Assembly (NCBI GenBank): GCA_002389505.1
Contig: DGPA01000044.1
Coordinates: forward strand, 17,369 to 81,368
DNA: 64,000 bases
From: Halieaceae bacterium UBA4452
Lineage (GTDB): Bacteria; Pseudomonadota; Gammaproteobacteria; Pseudomonadales; Halieaceae
Reading direction: 5' to 3'
Shown one piece after another: positions 18,760 to 28,290 of this stretch (the stretch's first letter is position 1; the number at the start of each line of letters is the position of its first letter). The notes beneath the pieces were generated by a model that had not been told where the DNA came from, made no database searches, and saw only the letters and a list, made by a program, of their open reading frames with translations. Position numbers and translations under genes: made by a program.

Positions 18760-19073
18760 TGCCTGAAGCGACAGTACCCATGGAGCATGCGCTTATCGTG
18801 GCTGCTCTGCTTTTTGGTATCGGCTTATTTGGTTTGATGCTGCGTCGAAACATTATTTTCATGCTAATGGCCCTAGAAGTGATGCTAAACGGTGCAGCGT
18901 TGGCGTTCATTGCCGCCGCCGCACATTGGGGCAATCCCGATGGGCAAGTCATGTTTTTATTCATTCTCTCTATTGCTGCGGCTGAGGTCTCTGTGGGCCT
19001 AGGGCTTGTGCTGCAGATGCGCCGACAAATTCGGTCTTTAGATATGAACGATGCGTCTCAGTTAAGGGGGTAG
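18756..19073 (+). CDS. nuoK: NADH-quinone oxidoreductase subunit K
   Basis: A 105-residue, three-helix antiporter-like subunit. It keeps the two functional membrane glutamates, in MALEVMLNGAAL and in IAAAEVSVGLGL. Its start lies inside the nuoJ stop. Confidence 0.96.
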   Translation: MMPEATVPMEHALIVAALLFGIGLFGLMLRRNIIFMLMALEVMLNGAALAFIAAAAHWGNPDGQVMFLFILSIAAAEVSVGLGLVLQMRRQIRSLDMNDASQLRG

Positions 19074-19080
19074 TAGGGGT

Positions 19081-20922
19081 ATGCAGTTGTTGTTAACACT
19101 TGTCCCAGGTCTGCCATTGCTCAGTGCAACCCTGTTGTTGCTAGTGGGTAGACACCTGCCCAAAGCTATGGTCACCGCATGTGGCGTAGGCAGTATAGGA
19201 TTGGCCGGTATAGCGGTAGCACTGTTGCTCAACCAGTGGTTAATTTCCCCGGAACCCTTTTCAGTGACACTGTGGCAATGGCTTTCAGTGGGAAGCTTCA
19301 GGGTCGATATAGCGCTGCATCTCGATCAGCTGTCAATTATTTGGTTATGTACGATCACCGGTATTGGATTTTTAATCCACCTCTATTCGAGCGAGTACAT
19401 GGCGGAGGACAGTGACTACTCACGCTACTTTGCCTATTTAAACCTCTTCGTTGCTTCCATGCTCGTTCTGGTCCTGGCTGACAACCTGCTGTTATTATTT
19501 TTGGGCTGGGAGGGTGTGGGTCTTTGTAGTTATTTGTTGATTGGGTTTTGGTACCAGGACGCGGCCAACGGTGCCGCGGCTCGCAAAGCGTTTTTATGGA
19601 CTCGAGCAGGTGATGCCGCCATGGCGGTCGGTCTCTTTTTGCTGGTAGCCGAGTTTAGTAGTCTAGATATACACGAGGTGGTGGCGGGCGCTCAGCTAGC
19701 CTGGGTAGAGGGCTCTTTTCTACCCAATGTAGCGTGTGCGCTGATTTTTGCCGGCGCGGTGGGTAAGTCCGCTCAGCTGCCTCTGCAAACGTGGTTGCCC
19801 GACGCGATGGCGGGACCGACCCCGGTCAGTGCCTTGATCCACGCGGCCACCATGGTGACGGCGGGCATCTATTTACTCGCGCGCTTAAATGGCCTGTATA
19901 TCTTGGCACCTGCCGTACTCTCAGTCGTCGCCATGATCGGTATGATAACTGCCGTCGTAGCGGCGTTTGCGGCACTTGCCCAGCACGATATCAAGCGTAT
20001 TTTAGCCTACTCCACTATTAGCCAGCTCGGCTATATGTTCCTCGCTTTAGGGGTGCAGGCATGGGATGCCGGGATTTTGCATATGATGACCCATGCGTTC
20101 TTTAAGGCTCTGCTTTTTCTCGCGGCAGGCGCGGTTATAGAATGTCTACACCATGAGCAGGATATCCGCCGTATGGGAGGCCTTCGTTCCCGACTTCCCG
20201 TCCCTTTTTGGAGTTTTCTTATCGGCTCAGCAGCCCTCGCTGCTCTACCCTTTACGGCGGGATTTGCCAGCAAGGACCTCATTCTATTAAGAGTGTGGTC
20301 CTCAGGGCCAGAGGGCGCGTTGCTGTGGTCGGGGGCAGCCGTAGGAGCCTTCATCACGGCCTTGTACAGCTTTAAACTTATTTTTGTGGTGTTCTTTGGG
20401 GATATAAACACCGAGCCCACAAGACAGCCGGGCTGGCGTATGGCTATACCGCTAGGTGTGCTCGCTTTTTTCTCAATCGTTGGGGGCTTCATTTCGCTGC
20501 CCCTCGATAGCGTCGTGCCCTTGGCGAATGAAGAGCCCCCTCATGGCCTCATTGCTATGGTCACCGCAGGTATCCCTATTGTTGGTGTGTTGGTGGCCTA
20601 TTTGCTATTCGGAAGGCAATGGATACGTGATTTAGCTGGGCCAATGCACTCCACTGTCGGAACCTGGCTTGCCGCTTTCTGGCATGGAGGATGGGGCATG
20701 GATACCTTATACCGTCGCACCCTGGTACAACCGTACACGGCCTTGGCCCGTGGACTCCGCAACGAGCCGATTGACGTATTGGTGAACCTCATCGCCTGGA
20801 TAACGACCCAGTTTCATCTGGGTTTAGCTGCGACACAGAATGGTCAACTCCGTCGCTATATTGCGATTATGGTGGTGGGGTTAATTCTGATGCTGTCACT
20901 CGTTGATGGGGGCGCTTCATGA
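19081..20922 (+). CDS. nuoL: NADH-quinone oxidoreductase subunit L
   Basis: A 613-residue proton-pumping antiporter-like subunit with about 16 hydrophobic helices. Conserved marks are LGWEGVGLCSYLLIGFWY, QLPLQTWLPDAMAGPTPVS and ALIHAATMVTAGIYLL, which include the pumping Glu, Lys and His region. It starts seven bases after nuoK and overlaps nuoM by four bases. Confidence 0.96.
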   Translation: MQLLLTLVPGLPLLSATLLLLVGRHLPKAMVTACGVGSIGLAGIAVALLLNQWLISPEPFSVTLWQWLSVGSFRVDIALHLDQLSIIWLCTITGIGFLIHLYSSEYMAEDSDYSRYFAYLNLFVASMLVLVLADNLLLLFLGWEGVGLCSYLLIGFWYQDAANGAAARKAFLWTRAGDAAMAVGLFLLVAEFSSLDIHEVVAGAQLAWVEGSFLPNVACALIFAGAVGKSAQLPLQTWLPDAMAGPTPVSALIHAATMVTAGIYLLARLNGLYILAPAVLSVVAMIGMITAVVAAFAALAQHDIKRILAYSTISQLGYMFLALGVQAWDAGILHMMTHAFFKALLFLAAGAVIECLHHEQDIRRMGGLRSRLPVPFWSFLIGSAALAALPFTAGFASKDLILLRVWSSGPEGALLWSGAAVGAFITALYSFKLIFVVFFGDINTEPTRQPGWRMAIPLGVLAFFSIVGGFISLPLDSVVPLANEEPPHGLIAMVTAGIPIVGVLVAYLLFGRQWIRDLAGPMHSTVGTWLAAFWHGGWGMDTLYRRTLVQPYTALARGLRNEPIDVLVNLIAWITTQFHLGLAATQNGQLRRYIAIMVVGLILMLSLVDGGAS

Positions 20923-22403
20923 GTTATTTATTGGTGGTGCTGTTACTGGGCGGAGCACTCGCCTGGTGGTCTGAGCGATATGATTCAACGCTACCCGCTA
21001 AGATCACACTGGCAACGCTGACCTTGGTATCAGGTCTGTTTATACGTTTGGTTTATCCGCTAGTGACAGAGCAAACACCCTTTGCAGAGGGATCTAGCCT
21101 TTGGTTAATGACGGAGGCGTATACTTGGATACCGCGTTTTGGCATTCAATTCAGCTTGGCGATGGACGGCATGAGCCTGTTGCTGGTCGGCTTGACCCTG
21201 TTGCTCGGTTTCGTTGCTGTTGTCGCCTCCTGGTCGGAAATTGAACATCGCGCGGGATTCTTCCAAGCGAATTTATTGTGGACATTGGCGGGCACGGTTG
21301 GGGTATTCCTCGCGGTCGACCTCTTTTTGTTCTTCCTTTTTTGGGAAGTCATGCTGGTACCCATGTATCTTTTGATTGCAATCTGGGGGCATGAAGATCG
21401 ATCAAGAGCGGCCATGAAATTTTTCATCTTTACTCAAGCGAGTGGCTTACTGATGCTGCTGGCTATTCTCACAACGGCGGTCGCCTACGTAGAGCAAACC
21501 GGGGAGTGGAGCTTTTCCTACATGGATTGGTTAGACCAGCCACTGATTGGACCCACCGCCAGCTTGGTATTCCTTGGCTTTTTGTTGGCATTCCTCGTCA
21601 AGTTACCAGCATTTCCTTTCCACAGTTGGCTACCCGACGCACACACTCAAGCACCCACAGCGGGCAGTGTCATTCTTGCAGGTGTTCTACTGAAAACCGG
21701 CGCCTATGGCTTGTTGCGTTTTGGGGTGGGGTTGTTTCCCGAGGTGGCGATAGCGTTTTCCACGCCCTTACTGGTGGTCGGCGTTGTGGGTGTTCTGTAT
21801 GGGGCAGTACTGGCTTTTGGGCAACAGGATTTCAAACGCCTGGTGGCTTACAGCAGCGTTAGTCACATGGGCTTTGTCTTGATCGGTGTCTTCGCCTGGA
21901 ATCCGCTGGCTTGGTCGGGTGCAGTATTACAAATGATTGCCCACGGGCTGAGCACGTCCGCGCTATTCATGATTGCCGGAGCGTTGCAGCACCGCCTGCA
22001 TACCCGGCAGCTGGAAAAAATGGGCGGCTTATGGCGCGCGATGCCGCGCATGGGTGCTATGGCCATGTTTTTTATCATCGCTTCTGTTGGAATGCCCGGG
22101 TTGGGCAATTTCATGGCTGAATTTTTGATACTGGCTGGCTTGTTTCAAGCGTGGCCGTTAATGAGTGCGCTGGCAGCGGTAGCTCTGGTCACTGGCGCGG
22201 TATACAGTTTGTCGTTATTGCAACGCGCTTTCCATGGACCTCTGGCCGACGAGCACACAACGCTGCGTGATTTCAGCACAATGGACATGCTCGTACTGGG
22301 CGTGCTGGCGTTCGGTCTGCTGGCGCTGGGTATTTACCCCCAGCCTGTGTTGGACCTTGTGACCCCAACGCTAACCGCACTGTCGACTATGGCCGGGAGC
22401 TGA
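20919..22403 (+). CDS. nuoM: NADH-quinone oxidoreductase subunit M
   Basis: A 494-residue antiporter-like proton pump with about 14 helices. It carries FFLFWEVMLVPMYLLIAIWG (the helix-5 Glu) and FHSWLPDAHTQAPTAGSVI plus LAGVLLKTGAYGLLRF (the helix-8 Lys). It starts within the nuoL stop. Confidence 0.96.
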   Translation: MSYLLVVLLLGGALAWWSERYDSTLPAKITLATLTLVSGLFIRLVYPLVTEQTPFAEGSSLWLMTEAYTWIPRFGIQFSLAMDGMSLLLVGLTLLLGFVAVVASWSEIEHRAGFFQANLLWTLAGTVGVFLAVDLFLFFLFWEVMLVPMYLLIAIWGHEDRSRAAMKFFIFTQASGLLMLLAILTTAVAYVEQTGEWSFSYMDWLDQPLIGPTASLVFLGFLLAFLVKLPAFPFHSWLPDAHTQAPTAGSVILAGVLLKTGAYGLLRFGVGLFPEVAIAFSTPLLVVGVVGVLYGAVLAFGQQDFKRLVAYSSVSHMGFVLIGVFAWNPLAWSGAVLQMIAHGLSTSALFMIAGALQHRLHTRQLEKMGGLWRAMPRMGAMAMFFIIASVGMPGLGNFMAEFLILAGLFQAWPLMSALAAVALVTGAVYSLSLLQRAFHGPLADEHTTLRDFSTMDMLVLGVLAFGLLALGIYPQPVLDLVTPTLTALSTMAGS

Positions 22404-22407
22404 ATTA

Positions 22408-23844
22408 ATGAATGTAATGATTTTTAAAGCTCTGCTCCCGCTTATCATTATGGGTGCTGGCATTGTCGTTCTTATGCTACAGATAGCCATACGTAGGCAC
22501 CATGTGGCCACCTTTTATGTCGGCATAGCCGTGATCGTGCTATCTCTGGCAGCCGTTGCCGGGTTGTCACCAACGACGACGCTTGATGCGACGCCGTTGC
22601 TAATTGTCGACAACTTTGCCCGATTGTTTAGTCTACTGATTTTGCTGGCTGCGCTGGTAACTCTAATGGCTTCTGATCAGTGGTTGCGATTTGAAGGTGC
22701 TGAATCGGGCGAGTACACGTTATTAATTTTGTTGGCGACCTTTGGAGCAATGGTTTTGGTCCATGCCCAGCACGCCGCCGCCTTCATATTGGGTTTAGAG
22801 ATTTTAGGTGTTTCGGTGTATACGCTAATAGCGTATCCCCAGCGCCAAGCTGTTTCCGTAGAGGCGGGCTTGAAGTACCTGGTATTGAGCTCAGCGTCGA
22901 CCGCCATACTGTTGTTCGGTGTCGCACTCATCTATGCTGCGACGGGAACCTTAGACTTTCAACAGATGGGCGCAGGTGTCGCTGGCGCCAACAACATCCT
23001 TATCTCTTGCGCCGCCATTTTGATTCTTGCTGGCGTGGGCTTCAAGCTTTCTCTTGTGCCATTTCATATGTGGACCCCCGATATTTATGAAGGCGCCCCG
23101 ACGCCAGTTACTGGTTTTCTGGCGACCGTATCCAAGGTGGCGATTTTTGCCTCGCTGCTGCGTTGGTATACCGATGCGCGGTTGGGAGAGTATGAGGCGG
23201 TGCTTGTGGCCCTGACGTTTGTAGCGATTTTATCGATGGTAATGGGTAATTTATTGGCCCTGAAACAAGATAATGTAAAGCGTTTATTGGGCTATTCATC
23301 GGTAGCTCATATGGGCTACCTGCTGATTACGGTCATTATCTTTACCGCCCCCGGAGTGGCTGACTTAGCCCGAGAGGCATCTGTTTGGTACCTTATTGCC
23401 TATACGGTATCTACACTCGCTGCGTTTGTCGCTTTAACCATGGTGGCTGATCGAGGGGCATATCCCGACTCGACTCACCGCGAAAAATTACAGGGATTGT
23501 TCTGGCGTCAGCCCTTAGTGGCGACGCTACTGACTGTCGCGTTGCTCTCGCTGGCCGGGGTACCGTTAACGGCGGGCTTTATCGGTAAGTTTTATGTTGT
23601 TGCCGCTGGCGTCGATGCGCAAGCGTGGAGCCTGCTCGTAGCGCTGGTGTTAGGCAGTGCTATTTCAATATTTTACTATCTCAGAACAATCTACAGTTTC
23701 ACTGGTCACGCAGAGCTAGACGGGGGGGGAGCTGTGGCGATGACGCTTATGTCCAAGACCCTGGCGGTCATATTAATCATTGGTGTATTGCTCCTCGGAA
23801 CAATGCCTAACCAACTCATAGATCAATTCTCTTGGATCTTATGA
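22408..23844 (+). CDS. nuoN: NADH-quinone oxidoreductase subunit N
   Basis: A 478-residue antiporter-like pump, the last gene of the nuo operon. Diagnostic sequence is FHMWTPDIYEGAPTPVTGF followed by the helix-8 lysine in ATVSKVAIF. It starts four bases after nuoM. No hairpin terminator was seen directly after it; a ribosome site and a small ORF follow within 25 bases, so transcription may continue into the thioesterase. Confidence 0.96.
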   Translation: MNVMIFKALLPLIIMGAGIVVLMLQIAIRRHHVATFYVGIAVIVLSLAAVAGLSPTTTLDATPLLIVDNFARLFSLLILLAALVTLMASDQWLRFEGAESGEYTLLILLATFGAMVLVHAQHAAAFILGLEILGVSVYTLIAYPQRQAVSVEAGLKYLVLSSASTAILLFGVALIYAATGTLDFQQMGAGVAGANNILISCAAILILAGVGFKLSLVPFHMWTPDIYEGAPTPVTGFLATVSKVAIFASLLRWYTDARLGEYEAVLVALTFVAILSMVMGNLLALKQDNVKRLLGYSSVAHMGYLLITVIIFTAPGVADLAREASVWYLIAYTVSTLAAFVALTMVADRGAYPDSTHREKLQGLFWRQPLVATLLTVALLSLAGVPLTAGFIGKFYVVAAGVDAQAWSLLVALVLGSAISIFYYLRTIYSFTGHAELDGGGAVAMTLMSKTLAVILIIGVLLLGTMPNQLIDQFSWIL

Positions 23845-23868
23845 GGTAATCTCTCGGGAGGGTTGCCC

Positions 23869-24033
23869 ATGTTAAGAGAGGTAGAATCGAAACACTACAT
23901 GGTGCCTAACCCGGTGGCTATCAGTCCTGAAGCGAATGTGTTCACCGTCATTGCCCTCATTGAGGCGCACACATTTCCCGGGCCTCGCGCGGTGGTAGCT
24001 GCTCAGCAGCTTATCGACGTACCCTTTTTTTAG
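23869..24033 (+). pseudogene. Truncated CBS-domain protein (54 codons)
   Basis: A short frame begins at an ATG with GGGAGGG eight bases upstream and ends at a TAG whose bases join directly to the ribosome site of the next gene (TAGGAGGGGG). Its product starts MLREVESKHYMVPNPVAISP and continues with ALIEAHTFPGPRAVV, which matches the first half of a CBS domain (Y-M-x-x-x-P-V-x-x-x-P, then a helix and a G-x-P-VV strand). The second half of that motif and the second CBS domain are absent, so it looks like a truncated gene whose translation start and end are still intact. It may also act as a coupling leader for the thioesterase. CBS identity is a pattern match by eye. Confidence 0.5.
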
Positions 24034-24043
24034 GAGGGGGTCC

Positions 24044-24610
24044 ATGGAAGGCCATCCAGTTTCTTACTCACTGACAAAGATCATAGAGTTAATGGTTCCG
24101 GCGTATACAAACTTTGGTGGCAAAGTGCACGGCGGTACTTTGATGTCAATGATGGATAAAGCCGCTTACGTGTGTGCTAGCAAACACGCTGGAACCTATT
24201 GTGTCACCGTCAGTGTCGATGCAGTGGAATTTTTGCGTCCCGTAGAGGTGGGGGAGGTGGTGTCGCTGCTGGCGTCGGTCAACTATGTGGGCAACAAATC
24301 CTTGGTCGTTGGCATAAAGGTCCTTGCTGAAAATATCCACACAGGCGCGGAGCGTCATACCAACACCAGTTACTTCACAATGGTAGCGAAAAATGAAAAC
24401 GGCGATGCGTCGATTGTACCCCCACTCATACTGGAGTCAGAAGATGACGTAAGGCGCTATTGCGGGGCCTTACAACGTAAGCGCTTGCGCGATCACGCGC
24501 GCGCCTATATGGATGATTATCGGAGCAATTTTGCTCTAGATAACGACGTCCAGCAGTTTCTAGACAAGCAGCGCTGCATTGTCGAGTTGACGCCAGCAAA
24601 GGACGACTAG
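24044..24610 (+). CDS. Acyl-CoA thioesterase, hotdog fold
   Basis: A 188-residue protein of the YciA/Acot single-hotdog type that hydrolyses acyl-CoA to free acid and CoA. The motif NFGGKVHGGTLMSMMDKAAYVCA carries the Asp of the active site (quoted in parts: GGKVHGGTLMSMMDKAAY). VDAVEFLRPVEVGEVVSLLA and the strand ending NTSYFTMVA are typical. The C-terminal 50 residues are an extension rich in charged residues. A very strong ribosome site (AGGAGGGGG) is present. It is convergent with malonyl-CoA reductase, 32 bases apart, so a role in controlling CoA intermediates of that pathway is possible but unproven. Confidence 0.88.
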   Translation: MEGHPVSYSLTKIIELMVPAYTNFGGKVHGGTLMSMMDKAAYVCASKHAGTYCVTVSVDAVEFLRPVEVGEVVSLLASVNYVGNKSLVVGIKVLAENIHTGAERHTNTSYFTMVAKNENGDASIVPPLILESEDDVRRYCGALQRKRLRDHARAYMDDYRSNFALDNDVQQFLDKQRCIVELTPAKDD

Positions 24611-24642
24611 CTGCTTTGCTGGTGCAGATTGAGTCGTGCTGC

Positions 24643-27600
24643 TTATACGGTGACCGCGTTACCTCGAAAGATCTTTGATAGATAGCGACTCTCTTTAGGC
24701 GACGGCGCCGGCACGGAACATTGCATGACGGCAGCGACGAGTCGTTCCATCTCTTCATTGAGCTCCTGTTCATTCGACGGCTCTTCGGTGTGAGCACGTC
24801 GAGTCAACTGCACCTGATTGACTGCCGGTACCGTCGGTAATCGCTCACCTTCGACCCCTAAGGTGACGGTGAATGCGTGCAAGGCATTCTTGACGAACAG
24901 GGCGAGCGCAAACTCCTCGCGCGTGGAGGCGAGTGAGGTATCGGGCGTTAGCAAGACGATTTGACAGTTGGGTACGAGTGCAGCGATTCGCGCTGAGCGG
25001 AAGTGATGGGTTAGCTGGTCGTGGACGAGCTGTCGAAATTGCTCGTCTGACAGTACTCTATCCCAGCTCTGATTACGGCCGCCGGCCAGAGAGTTTTGTG
25101 GCAGCCGTTTAAACGGACTGCTAACAACGACATCAAAACCCCCTTCGTCACGCAGGAGTCCGTCAAGCGCCGCTTCTAGATTTCCCTCGATACAACGAAT
25201 GTCAGCACTGAAATCTCCCAGCTCAATTTCATGGTAAAGGTGGGAGGCCGCTTCTTCGGTATGGGTCAGTATCCACAGCTTGGCGACACCGTTGTTGGCG
25301 AAGCCGTGTGCGACTTCGAGCATTTCACTTTGCATGCAGTCGCCAATCATAACCACACGTTTCCCTTGCAGCTTGGCTAAATCCTTCTCACTCGGCGAGA
25401 GCAGCAGCTCCCCTTCGGTCACCGAGCGATCAAATTTTAAACCGCCGGAGGGATGGAATGTTTCGCCGCTGACAATGTCATCAGCTAGGTGAAATATTGT
25501 CGATAACCCGACTTGTTCATCGGTGGGCATTTTATGGAGATGAAGTCGGTTCAAAATTCCAGACTCAATCTGGCTTGCAGATTTTTTACAGGCTTCTTCG
25601 TCAAAGAATGGGGAGGGGGCGTCGACAAAAGATGCTAAAAATTGCTCCTTGTCCTCTTCAGTAAATAATCCCGCATTAATGAGTCGTTCAACCAATTTGA
25701 CCGCCATACCCATATGCATCAGACAACGACTAGCACTACCCGTTCCCTCGGTATCTTTTACCTGCGCGTATAGTCGCGTCAGCGCACGTGGCAGATTTCG
25801 AGTGGGAAGCACGTGCAAGGCATTCGCCGCCAAATTTTTAATCTCTGCTAGAGGATGCCCTTCTTGTAATGCGGCAATAATCGCCGCATGCACTTGGTTG
25901 AGACGCTTGTTCTCCAGTACTAGCCGCCCTCGACGATCGAACAATCCTGGCGCATCTCCCAGTCCTCGCAGACGTGCACCATCGACGGGACCGGGTGCGA
26001 GGGCATTGATCTGTATTTCGGGTCCCAAGTGTCGAGACAGTATTTCTGCCAACACGCGTTGGCCGGCCTTGGAGACGGCGTAGTCAGCTCTGTTGGGATA
26101 GGCAACCGCAACATATTTTTCACCGCCAAAGTAGCTAGATACATTTAAGATGGATCCCTTTCCTTGATTCTTCATCATGGGGCCAAATTGTCGAATCAGT
26201 GAGTAGTTGGAGATCAGATTCGCTTCCATGGTCCGGTCCCAATCTTCCAAGGACATATCGACGACCATTTCTTCGGCGCCTGAAATACCCGCATTGTTGA
26301 TTAAGAAGTCGACTTTGGGAAATAGATCGGTGGCGCGTTGGTAAAGCGTATTTAATGCCGCCGGGTTACCTACATCAATATCTGCGAGGATATGTACTCT
26401 CGATTCCGGACTTGGGTAGCCGATACTGCGAAGCTCTTCAATAATCTCCTCCCTCGCCTCTATGAGCTTTGCTTCACTGCGAGCACTCAATAAGATTCGC
26501 GCGCCAGCAATAGCAAAGAAGCGGCCCAGTTGGAGACCAATGCCGAGACTTCCACCCGTGATAACGGCTGTTTTCCCTTTATGAAGACCGGGAAGAACGC
26601 GCATTAAAGACGAGGGCATCGCTCGCTTACCTGTCGCCCGCTGTATATTTTTGGGGATCCATAGATTGATGGGATCCATTTGCCTTACCCGATTAGTTAA
26701 TGTCGCCGCCCAATCGGCAGCAAAGGGAAGGGCGTCTTCATCGTCAGTGTCATAGCGCACCAACTGGTTAGGCTGTACGCTCCAAGGCAACTCCTTGGCG
26801 GCGGTGAGGGTCTCGTCCTCATGTCGCCAGGCACGAATGAGCGCTTCGTTGGAGGCGCGTATGACTTCGTTGAGCAAGTTGCCGTGACCATCGGTTGGAT
26901 TGGTGACATAGGTGATGGCTGGAGGCGCACCGTTACCAAACCATTTCATTAAATTGGTGCCTAAGTACGACGCAAACGCGACCGGCGCCACCACTTCATC
27001 CAGGACAAAATTTTCTACATCTTCATCGGAGGCGCTGCACAAAGAATAGCCATACTGGCCATTCTGCTTTTGGGGCATGACTACCACGCCATCAATACGA
27101 CCAAAGTGGTCATCAATGAAACGCATTGTTCGATCGACTGACTCTCTACGTAATGGATCTAGGTGCGTCAATTGAACGCTATTAAGCTCCTCGGCTTGCA
27201 GGATTCCTCGAGCATTGCCAACGGCTTCGAGGTGCCGGAAAGCCAGTACTACCTGTGCGCCACTTTCAGTATGTCGCTCGGCAAAGGTCACTGCCTCTTT
27301 ATAGTCAGAGCCACCTAAGACCAGCACAACATTGCCGGTCAAATCTTCCAATCGCTTGTCGGGCCATGACACCAGCTGCGAGCGACTTTGAGCGGGCACT
27401 TGCATGCCGTTGGTTACCTCAATGTGGTGCCCCGATAATGCCGCTGATTCCTCTGAAGCCAGCCAAGTAATCGTCGACGCCACATCTGTGGGGGTAGGAT
27501 AGCGATACTCGAGCCCCTTGCCCCCGTCGCGAGTGGTGATCATTAAGTCTCGGAATTCTTTGCCAGTACTGCCCGCATCTAACCCTTGTAGTTCGTCCAT

Positions 27601-28290
27601 GCGTGCGAAAACCGTATCGATACGCTCCGATTCAATAGGCCCGGGGAAGACCGTGTTAACCCTGATGCCGCGCTCCTCCCCTAGCTCCAAAGCCAGTCCC
27701 TTTGACAGTGCGTTGAGACCTGACTTTGGTACGACGTAGGGAATACGACCATAGTAATGGGTGCGAGAAAAGATGGTTGAAATATTGATAATTGAGGCGC
27801 CGTGAGAAAAGAAAGGTGTGGCGGCGCGGACCATATTCCAGGGAGCACCTAAGAGATTCATTGCTGAGTCAAACATCGTTTGGTCCGAATTTACCGCGCG
27901 CATTTCGGCCTCAGTAAACGGAATATCTCGAAGCGTAAATTTAGGGCCGGCGGCACCAGCGTTATTGACTAAAACATCAATGCTGCCCAAGTCATTGACA
28001 GCTTGTGCAACGATGCGCCGGCAAACGTCAGGATCAGCGCTGTCGCCGGCAACGATAAAGAGTCTATCTTTGCTGAACCCCTCGTCACATAACAACTCGA
28101 CAAATGCACGTAGTTTGTCAATATCGCGCCCGGTCATTAGTAGCCGGGCTCCCTCGCTCAATAGTTGCCGGGTGACGAATTGTCCGATGGATCCGGCAGC
28201 ACCGGTCAGTATGATGTTCTTGTTTTCGAGTCGCCGGCCATTGACTGTCCGCTGGGTCAAATCGCTGTCGGTGTTTACGATGTCATTCAT
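24643..28290 (-). CDS. mcr: Bifunctional malonyl-CoA reductase (3-hydroxypropionate forming)
   Basis: A 1215-residue protein, the length of Chloroflexus aurantiacus Mcr. It contains four Rossmann/SDR-like domains: the first at about 23-300 with TGAAGSIGQ and the YVVPK tyrosine-lysine pair near 184; a degenerate second at about 340-540 (VLGGSDYKEA); the third at about 565-830 with TGGSLGIGLQLG and YAVSK near 735; and a degenerate fourth from about 970. In the known enzymes the C-terminal half reduces malonyl-CoA to malonate semialdehyde and the N-terminal half reduces that to 3-hydroxypropionate, both with NADPH; this assignment is family knowledge. Both SDR active sites are intact here. The ATG overlaps the pcs stop (ATGA), so the two are translationally coupled. 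Confidence 0.93.
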   Translation of the reverse strand: MNDIVNTDSDLTQRTVNGRRLENKNIILTGAAGSIGQFVTRQLLSEGARLLMTGRDIDKLRAFVELLCDEGFSKDRLFIVAGDSADPDVCRRIVAQAVNDLGSIDVLVNNAGAAGPKFTLRDIPFTEAEMRAVNSDQTMFDSAMNLLGAPWNMVRAATPFFSHGASIINISTIFSRTHYYGRIPYVVPKSGLNALSKGLALELGEERGIRVNTVFPGPIESERIDTVFARMDELQGLDAGSTGKEFRDLMITTRDGGKGLEYRYPTPTDVASTITWLASEESAALSGHHIEVTNGMQVPAQSRSQLVSWPDKRLEDLTGNVVLVLGGSDYKEAVTFAERHTESGAQVVLAFRHLEAVGNARGILQAEELNSVQLTHLDPLRRESVDRTMRFIDDHFGRIDGVVVMPQKQNGQYGYSLCSASDEDVENFVLDEVVAPVAFASYLGTNLMKWFGNGAPPAITYVTNPTDGHGNLLNEVIRASNEALIRAWRHEDETLTAAKELPWSVQPNQLVRYDTDDEDALPFAADWAATLTNRVRQMDPINLWIPKNIQRATGKRAMPSSLMRVLPGLHKGKTAVITGGSLGIGLQLGRFFAIAGARILLSARSEAKLIEAREEIIEELRSIGYPSPESRVHILADIDVGNPAALNTLYQRATDLFPKVDFLINNAGISGAEEMVVDMSLEDWDRTMEANLISNYSLIRQFGPMMKNQGKGSILNVSSYFGGEKYVAVAYPNRADYAVSKAGQRVLAEILSRHLGPEIQINALAPGPVDGARLRGLGDAPGLFDRRGRLVLENKRLNQVHAAIIAALQEGHPLAEIKNLAANALHVLPTRNLPRALTRLYAQVKDTEGTGSASRCLMHMGMAVKLVERLINAGLFTEEDKEQFLASFVDAPSPFFDEEACKKSASQIESGILNRLHLHKMPTDEQVGLSTIFHLADDIVSGETFHPSGGLKFDRSVTEGELLLSPSEKDLAKLQGKRVVMIGDCMQSEMLEVAHGFANNGVAKLWILTHTEEAASHLYHEIELGDFSADIRCIEGNLEAALDGLLRDEGGFDVVVSSPFKRLPQNSLAGGRNQSWDRVLSDEQFRQLVHDQLTHHFRSARIAALVPNCQIVLLTPDTSLASTREEFALALFVKNALHAFTVTLGVEGERLPTVPAVNQVQLTRRAHTEEPSNEQELNEEMERLVAAVMQCSVPAPSPKESRYLSKIFRGNAVTV

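Noticed and set aside
25649..26083. Long plus-strand frame opposite malonyl-CoA reductase, and similar frames opposite pcs, nuoG and bchH
   Set aside because: Antisense shadows of well-supported genes: serine/arginine-rich, no domains, no ribosome sites.
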